Assembly: GCA_022036555.1 (NCBI GenBank)
Contig: CM039137.1
Coordinates: 8,657,630-8,721,629 of the forward strand
DNA length: 64,000 nt
Direction: 5' to 3'
Source of the DNA: Microstegium vimineum
Taxonomy: Eukaryota; Streptophyta; Magnoliopsida; Poales; Poaceae
Shown one piece after another: positions 57,389-64,000 of this stretch. Within the stretch, counting starts at the first letter, position 1. The number at the start of each line of letters is the position of its first letter. Made by a program: the position numbers and the translations under genes. The notes under the pieces are model-generated. The model searched no databases, was not told the DNA's origin, and was given only the letters and a program-made list of their open reading frames with translations.

Positions 57389-58650
57389 AAAGTGCAATCA
57401 AGCCCTAAAGTGGGTTTTGGTGACATGACAATATATTTAAAAGTCTAATGAGACTCTACAAGTATGACAAGTAGGTAAATCATAAGGAGGTTGATGAACA
57501 GGTTGACGGACCCCTCCAATTATAAAAGTGCATGGCGACAAGCTCAAAAGAGTTTAAATTCATTTTATACTTTCGAAATTGAGTTTAGGTATGTCGTACT
57601 ATTAAGAGGGATTCAACACACATACCAACAAGTGAACCAAATGCAATATCTATCCAAACATCATACACCTCCACATACATAGTAGGCAAAACAGCCAGCT
57701 ATTCAAGATCCTATCCTTTGCTGTTTCTGCTAGGCCGACAGTGCCGGGCAGGCCGGCAGTGACGGGCCCAAGGCCGGCATTGCCGCGACTTGTTTTGCCC
57801 ATTGGACAGTGAAGGAGTATTTTTTACCCCCTCAATCTCCTCCAATGGCTAGTTCTGCCATTCTCACATTCTAACTTTGCAAGAACAAAAAAGAAGCTCT
57901 CTTCTAGCTCTCCCTTCTCCCTTGGTGCTCCAACTCTCTCCTCCATTGATTTCCATTCATCCTTTGAGAGATTGAGCCTCCAAGCTTGAGAAGAAGCTTC
58001 TCCCTCAGATCTTCAACTCCTACAAGCATTTGGTTTGCGTGGTGGCCGGCGGTTTGAGTTCTTTACTCTTGGAGCCTTGCTCCTAGCCAGCTAGAGGTTG
58101 CCCTTGAGCTTGCCTCTTTCGTGTGGCAGCCTAGGGAAGTTTGTATCACCCCCATATTGCTAATACATAACCTCTCATCTCAATGGTTCATTCTCTTGAC
58201 TTGAGACCGAGGAAAGAGCTAGCCTTTGTGGTGACCTTGAGCCTTATGTGGCGCACCTCAACAACGTGGACGTAGGCAAGCCTTGGTGGTGAGCTGAACC
58301 ACGGGTCAAATCTTGTGTCCCCTTGTGATTGTCTCTATACTTTGATATATATATTGTTTGCAAGGTGATTTCTAGGGTTTGGTCCCGATCTACTCGGTGG
58401 GTGTGTTGCTACCACTTCCAGGTGGTGCTAGAGGTTCCCTACACCTCTAGAAGGTTTTTATTCAAGCAAAATTTCCATTCTCAGTTTACATTTTGAATTG
58501 TTCTTAGTTCTGTTTAGGTGACCAGCAGTGCTGCCCCAGAGAGCAGCAGTGCCGGCCACCCCGGCAGTGCCGGACCTGTGCTGACAGAAAGTTGTGAAGT
58601 GTTTTTAAACAGGCCTATTCACCCCCCTCTAGGCTAATCAGGTCCTTACA
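57389..58650 (+). repeat. Copia 5' LTR, main part
   Basis: Starts AAAGTGCAATCAAGCCC and ends GGTCCTTACA, two bases ahead of the primer site. It contains several inverted GCCGGCAGTGCC motifs (57733-57787 and 58545-58575). A second, truncated copy lies at 59993-61117, about 9 percent different over the stretch I compared. Confidence 0.85.
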
Positions 58651-58652
58651 AG

Positions 58653-58668
58653 TGGTATCAGAGCAAGG
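58653..58668 (+). promoter_or_regulatory. Primer-binding site (tRNA-iMet type)
   Basis: TGGTATCAGAGCAAGG matches the 3' end of plant initiator methionine tRNA, the standard copia primer, and sits two bases after the LTR end. Confidence 0.9.
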
Positions 58669-58700
58669 TTACCTCTGTAAGCACTTCACCGTGCGAGGTA

Positions 58701-59992
58701 ATGGCTGAAGAGAGAAAGGTTAAGATGGTTAACCCCAAGAAGGTGGATTTGCACTCCACGGACAACAACGATGAGAGCGTGGAATTGGAAAATTACTTGA
58801 CCACTCCTGCCATGTCCGCTGGAGAGAAAGCGAAAAGAAAGGAAGAAAGAAAATTGAGAAGAGAAGCAAAGAAAAAGCAAAAAGAAGAAGATGCAATCAA
58901 TGAAGCCAAGAGCTTGAAGCTTGCCGAGAAGCTTCATAGAAGAGAAGTAAGAGCTCTCAAGAAGAAGCTCAAAGCAAAGGAAGAGGAGCTAAAGAAAAGC
59001 AAAGAGCAAGCCTCTCAAGTGGAGGTTGAATCAAGTAGCTCTGACGGTGATGATGATGCATCATATCAAGCCTCCAAGATTGTGAAGAAAGATGAGAAGA
59101 AGAAGAAGGATGATGGCAGCAAGAAATACTTCGCCATATCTTTTGATTATTCATCCATTTCTAAACATGAGCATAAACCTCTATTTCATGTTCCCGCAGG
59201 CAAGTTGCCTCATTTTGATGGGACTAACTTTGCCAAGTGGAAACACTTAATGAAAGCTTATCTTGTAGGTCTTCACCCCGGTGCTTGGGAGATTGTCCAT
59301 AGAGGTTGTGAGCCTCCCATGGATCCTACAAGTCCCACCACAACCGAGCTCCGTTGCATACAACTCAATGCACAAGCAACTAGTGTGTTGCTAAGTGCAT
59401 TGGATGGTGATGAGTGCAACAAGGTGATGGGCTTGGAGGTTGCCAAGGAAATTTGGGACACTTTGCATCTTGCACATGAGGGTGTAAGTAAAGTGAGGCA
59501 GTCCAAGATTGATTTGTTGATGGCCAAGCTCAACCGGTTTGTGATCAATGAAGGTGAAGGGCCACAAGAAATGTTTGATAGGTTGATGACCATCGTTGGT
59601 AAAATTAGAGGTCTTGGTGGTGAAGAGGTCAATGATCAAAAGGTCGTCAAGATAATGCTAGAAGCCTACTCTTCAAGAAATGAGACCGTGGTGACATTGA
59701 TTAGAGACAAGAAGAGATTTGAGTACTTCACACCAAGTGATGTGCTTGGAAGGATCATGACCTTTGATCTACAAAGAGAAGAAACTCTTGAGAGGAAGAA
59801 GCTTGGAGAGATGCAATCAAGGATGGAAGGGATGAATATCAAGGAAGTGGCTCTAAAGGCAACCAAGAGCAACAAGAAAACAACCCCTAGCTGTCCTAAA
59901 AATAGCAAGCAAGCTTCCTCAAGCAAAGCTCAAGCAACCAAAGCCATCAAGCATCATCCCGAAGCTACAACATCAAGTGATGGTGAAAGTGA
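58701..59992 (+). pseudogene. copia gag, N-terminal part
   Basis: A start ATG at 58701 follows the primer site closely. The first 130 residues are very rich in Lys and Glu (coiled coil). The capsid-type UBN2 domain follows: LPHFDGTNFAKWKHLMKAYL, AKEIWDTLHLAHEG, LLMAKLNRFVI and RFEYFTPSDVLGRIM. The frame runs through a Ser/Lys-rich linker to SSDGESE and then enters an LTR fragment, giving an aberrant tail ending at 60065. The natural continuation (DDLALFMRRFNKG) starts 1.1 kb downstream at 61118. Confidence 0.85.
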
Positions 59993-61117
59993 GTTGGCGG
60001 ACCCCTCCAATTACAAAAGTACATGGCAACAAGCTCAAAGGAGTTTAAATTCTTTTATACTTTGAAATTGAGTTAGATATGTCATACTATTAAGAGGGAT
60101 TCAACACGCATGCCAACAAGTGAACCAAATGCAATATATATCCAAATACATTACACATCCACATACATAGAAGGCAAATCAGCCAACTATTCGAAGATCC
60201 ATCCTTTGCTGGTTCTGCCAGGCCGGCAACTGCCATGACTTGAACTGCCTGTTGGCAGTGAGGGGGTATTTAACACCTCCTCACTTCTCCCCAACGGCTA
60301 GTTCTACCATTCTCACTCTCACACTTCGCAAAAAACATAAAGAGGAGCTCTCTTCTTGCTCTCCCCTCTCCCTTGGTGCTCAACCACTCTCCCTCATTGA
60401 TTTGCAATCAACCTTTGAGAGATTGAGCCTCCAAGCTTGAGAAGAAGCTTCTCCCTCGGATCTTCAACTCCTACAAGCATTTGGTTCGCATGGTGGCCGA
60501 CGGTTTGAGTTTGTTACTCTTGGAGCTTTACTCCTAGCCGGCTAGGCGTCGCCCTTGAGCTTGCCAACTTGTGTGGCAGCCTAGGGAGGTTTTTAACACC
60601 ACCAATTTGCTAATACATTGCCCCTCATCTCAAGAGTTCATTCTCTTGACTTGAGACCGAGGAAAGAGCTAGCCTTTGTGGTGAGCTTGAGCCTTGTGTG
60701 GCGCACCTCAACAACGTGGACGTAGGCAAGCCTTGGTGGCGAGCTGAACCACGGGTCAAATCTTGTGTCCCCTTGTGATTGTCTCTCTATTGTGATATAT
60801 ATTGTTTGCAAGGTGATTTCTAGGGTTTGGACCCGATCTACTTGGTGGGTGTGTTGCTACCACTTTCAGGTTGTGCTAGAGGTTCCCTACACCTCTAGGA
60901 AGGTTTTCATTCAAGCACAATTTATATTCAGTCCTTACATTTTGAATTGTGTTGATCTCTGTCCTGGTGATCAGCACTGCTGCCCTTAGCCTAGCAGTGT
61001 CGGCCACCTCGGCAGTGCCGGCCTCGAGCCCGGCAGTGCCGGCCTCAACTGACAGCAAGTTGCTAAGTTGATTTTAAACAGGCCTATTCACCCCTCTAGG
61101 CTAATCAGGTCCTTACA
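59993..61117 (+). repeat. 5'-truncated copia LTR fragment inside gag
   Basis: Collinear with 57502-58650 of the 5' LTR: it begins GTTGGCGGACCCCTCC (LTR copy GTTGACGGACCCCTCC) and ends at the true LTR terminus CCTTACA. The left 110 or so bases of the LTR are missing. No target duplication is visible. Divergence from the adjacent LTR is near 9 percent in the first 225 bases, so it probably came from another copy or is old. Confidence 0.9.
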
Positions 61118-61486
61118 AGATGACTTGGCTCTATTCATGAGAAGATTCAACAAGGGCCTAAAGAAGAATGGATACAAGCTCACAAGAAGAAAGTTCACAA
61201 ACAAGAAATCAAGAACTTGCTACAAGTGTGGTAGCACCGAACACTTCATTGCCGATTGCCCAAATGAGAAGAAGGAAAACAAGTTTGGCAAAGGCAAGAG
61301 AGAAGACAAGGGTGACCACAAGATAAGCAAAAGATATGTGGGTGAAGCACACATTGAGCATGAGTGGGACTCAATGAAAGAAACCACAAGTGAAGATGAG
61401 GAGATGGCAACCATTGCAATTCACAAGCCATCCACTTCACCAAGTCTCTTCAACAACATGTCCGATGATGATGAATCCTTCCCGTA
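61118..61486 (+). pseudogene. copia gag, zinc-knuckle part
   Basis: The frame continues gag after the inserted LTR fragment: DDLALFMRRFNKGLKKNG, then the CCHC knuckle CYKCGSTEHFIADC that binds element RNA, then acidic linker. TAG at 61484-61486 ends it before the coiled-coil region. Confidence 0.85.
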
Positions 61487-61496
61487 GACTTGTCTC

Positions 61497-62240
61497 ATGG
61501 CAAAGGGTGATAAGGTAAAACCAAAATCAAAACCCATAACTCCTCCCCCCAAAGACATCTCTAGTAGTGATTCTAGTGATTACTCTAGTGATGATGAATC
61601 TAGTGATGAAGAAATAAATGAAATAACTAAAAATATGGATGATAAGACCAAGATCTTCATTGCTAATCTAATGGGTGAATTAGAGGCAACCAAAGCTGAG
61701 CTAGCATCTAGAGAGAAAACTCTTATCAAACAAGAGGATCTTTATATCGCTAGTGAGGAAGCTCTTGCATTAGAGAGGAGTGAGGTGAGCTCTTTGACCA
61801 AGGCTTTGGCTAAGGAAAAAGAAGCTCATGCTCTCACTAGGAAGGAGTATAGTGAACTCAAGCAAAAGCATTGTGGCTTGGTTGAAAAGCATCAAGAGCT
61901 TGAGGGACAATACAACCTTCTTTGGGAGAGCAACTCACATCTCACTAAGGCAAATGATGCTTCTTCTCCATCCACTAGCCAAGGTTGTGGAAAATGCTAT
62001 AATCTTGATTTGAATGATTATTCCACTAACCTTGCCAACATGGAGGCCATAAAGAAAGAGATAGTAAGACTCAACAATGTCATCTCAGTTTCTAGAAAGA
62101 ATGACAAAGACAAAGTTGAGCCAAAGAAAATCCAATACAAGGATGGAAGGCATCCATCAATCAAGGATGGGCTTGGACACACCCAAGAAGGTAAAACCAA
62201 TGGAATAAAAATAGTGAAAGGCATTGAGTGTCAGGTTTGA
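61497..62240 (+). pseudogene. copia gag coiled-coil extension
   Basis: Acidic Ser/Asp-rich start (DSSDYSSDDESSDEE), then about 120 residues of heptad-like coiled coil (ELEATKAELASREKTLIKQE) and a CGKCYNLD motif. Such an extension is common in SIRE-like grass elements. It ends at TGA 62238-62240 through a frameshift; related sequence goes on in another frame to about 62420, where a further TAG occurs. Confidence 0.7.
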
Positions 62241-62685
62241 GAAGAAGGGAAGCATAGGTGCAGATAAGCCTGCACAGACAGCTGCTCTGCTGGACCAGAG
62301 ACCGGTAGTGCCAGACCTCAGGCCGGCAGTGCCACGCCCCACTAAAGGGAAGGCTACCAATGCTTCACCTGATCAAGCCCAAGCTCAAGTCTATGCCAAG
62401 AGGTTGCCCAAGCAAAAGTAGGTTTCTCAGAAACCCAAGGACTCAATCTAGGTGGCCAAAAATAAGTTTGCTTACCAACCAAAGGCAAGGTCACCTCAAG
62501 GAAGTTTGTCCTCATGCTACATGTTGAAATGCAATGACCGTGGTAAAGTCATTACAGAATTTGTGGGTGATGAGAAACATGATAAAAGAAGCATGAACAT
62601 TTGGGTTCCAAAAATTGTTGTGACTAACATGTAAGGCCCCAAGATTGATTGGGGACCTAAATCTAGAAACTAAATTGTTTTGTAG

Positions 62686-63756
62686 GCATACTCCTCCGGT
62701 GGATCAAGTTGGGTGCTTGATAGTGGATGTATAAATCATATGACCAGAGAGAAGAGTATGTTCTCATCATATTCCCCAACTACAAATGCAAGTGAGAATA
62801 TCATCTTCGGTGACAACTCTAAAGGGGAAGTGATTGGACTTGGTAAAGTTGCTATTACTCTTGATCATTCCATCTCAAATGTATTACATGTGATTTCGTT
62901 GAGTTACAACTTGTTGTTTGTATCACAATTGTGTGAGATGGGCTACAATTGTCTCTTTACGGATAAGGGTGTGGAAGTCTTTAAGAGGGAGGATTCCTCT
63001 ATTGTCTTTACGGGTCGTTTGAAGGGCAAGCTTTACCTAGTTGATTTCAACAAAAGTAAGGCTAAGCTTGAGACTTGTTTAGTGGCAAAATCTAGCATGG
63101 GTTGGTTATGGCATCGCCGACTAGCTCATGTTGGGATGAGAAACTTGACCAAACTCCTAAAAGATGAACACATTCTTGGACTAACAAATGTTCATTTTGA
63201 GAAGGATAGAATTTGTAGCGCTTGCCAAGCCGGAAAGCAAGTAGGTGCACCTCACCCATCAAAGAGCATTGTCTCCACTAAGCAACCATTGGAGCTAATT
63301 CACATGGATCTCTTTGGACCGGTGGCCTACATAAGCATTGGCGGTAACAAACATGGTTTAGTTATTGTTGATGACTTTACTCGTTTTACTTGGGTGTTCT
63401 TCATGTATGATAAGGCACAAGTGCAAGAAAAGGTGAAGACCTTTATTAAAAGAGCACAAAGAGAATTTGGGTTCCAAATCAAGAAAGTTCCTAGTGACAA
63501 TGGAACCGAATTCAAGAACACTCAAGTGGAGGAATTTCTTGATGATGAGGGCATCAAGCATGAGTTTTCAGTTCCATACCCCCCTCAACAAAATGGTGTA
63601 GTAGAGAGGAAGAACCGGAAACTCATTGACATGGCAAGGACAATGCTAGATGAGTACAAGACTTCGGATATCTTTTGGGCCGAAGCCGTCAACACTGCTT
63701 GCCATGCCATCAACCGGCTCTATCTACACAAGATCTTGAAGAAAACTTCATATTAG
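62686..63756 (+). pseudogene. copia protease and integrase, premature stop
   Basis: The frame reads SSWVLDSGCINHMT (protease active site DSG, Asp at 62719). It continues to the GAG-pre-integrase region WHRRLAHVGMRNL with the zinc-binding HHCC (CSACQAGK), and then the integrase core with D in HMDLFGPV, D in VPSDNGTEFKN and E in NGVVERKNR. All catalytic residues are present. TAG at 63754-63756, in the place of a usual Glu codon after KKTSY, ends the frame. Confidence 0.9.
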
Positions 63757-64000
63757 CTTCTAACTGGTAACAAACCAAAGGTGTCATACTTTAGAGTTTT
63801 TGGGTGCAAGTGTTTCATACTTAACAAGAAACCCAAAACCTCTAAGTTTGCATCTAAAGTTGATGAAGGTTTTCTTCTTGGTTATGGATCAAATGAGCAT
63901 GCATATCGTGTATTCAACAAGACCTTAGGGAAAATTGAAATCACGATAGACGTGACATTTGGTGAATCTAATGGCTCTCAAGTAGAGCAAATTGATCAAG
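63757..64000 (+). pseudogene. copia integrase C-terminus, continues past window
   Basis: The same frame goes on after the stop: LLTGNKPKVSYFRVFGCKCF, KFASKVDEGFLLGYGSNEHAYRVF in two conserved blocks, and GKIEITIDVTF at the window edge, the usual link between integrase and reverse transcriptase. The RT itself lies outside. Confidence 0.85.

Larger units (their letters stand above)
57389..64000 (+). mobile_element. Ty1-copia retrotransposon, SIRE-like, 3' part outside the window
   Basis: The order is 5' LTR (continued from 41289-41305), tRNA-iMet primer site, gag, protease and integrase; RT would follow beyond 64000. Integrase before RT marks the copia order. The long LTR (about 1.28 kb), the charged coiled-coil extension after the zinc knuckle, and the GGCCGGCAGTGCCGG words in LTR and coding region suggest the SIRE/Opie group. 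Several stops, a frameshift and an inserted LTR fragment make it defective. It is older than the gypsy element that split its LTR. Confidence 0.85.

Overview
This window is nuclear DNA from a grass (Poaceae). A panicoid species of the sorghum, sugarcane or Miscanthus group is likely, but that is an inference. The grounds are spliced plant genes with very GC-rich coding starts, abundant Tourist, Stowaway and hAT-type miniature transposons, a plant Aux/IAA gene, and large nested Ty3-gypsy and Ty1-copia retrotransposons. There is one assembly gap of 100 N (11977-12076).

Layout. 1-2410: noncoding, LTR-like relic. 2411-4910 (-): spliced gene of the transposon-associated plant mobile domain type, with no protease domain. 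6.0-10.5 kb: a short GC-rich minisatellite, a FAR1-type relic without its transposase core, and a beta-galactosidase exon cluster with a frameshift. 11.5-12.1 kb: RNase H relic and the gap. 12546-13598 (+): intact single-exon 3-hydroxyisobutyrate dehydrogenase-like gene. 16.0-18.4 kb: a Pack-MULE with a 9-bp target duplication, a MITE, and a hAT element (8-bp duplication) nested in another MITE. 18661-20325 (+): intact organellar SpoU/TrmH rRNA 2'-O-ribose methyltransferase. 20.7-26 kb: a very small LTR-like element, MITEs and orphan exon-like pieces. 26296-28348 (-): complete six-exon Aux/IAA gene with all four domains. 28.4-41.3 kb: gene-poor DNA with MITEs, a GC island, and a B3-like ORF split by a hAT-type foldback element. 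41289-64000: a nested retrotransposon block.

The block is a Ty1-copia element of SIRE type whose 5' LTR was split 17 bp from its start by a 16-kb Ty3-gypsy element (41306-57383; LTRs of 1330 and 1329 bp; target duplication AAGTG). The gypsy element has the Tat/Retand layout: gag-protease-RT-RNase H-second RNase H-integrase on +, then a long antisense gene with the putative gypsy-type transposon domain on -. Its reading frames carry several stops and frameshifts. The copia element runs off the right edge before its reverse transcriptase. An extra 1.1-kb LTR fragment sits in the middle of its gag.

Three host genes look functional: the dehydrogenase-like gene, the SpoU methyltransferase and the Aux/IAA gene. 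They belong to unrelated pathways and do not form a cluster. Most of the rest is mobile DNA and gene fragments. No CRISPR array, bacterial operon or convincing tRNA/rRNA gene was seen.
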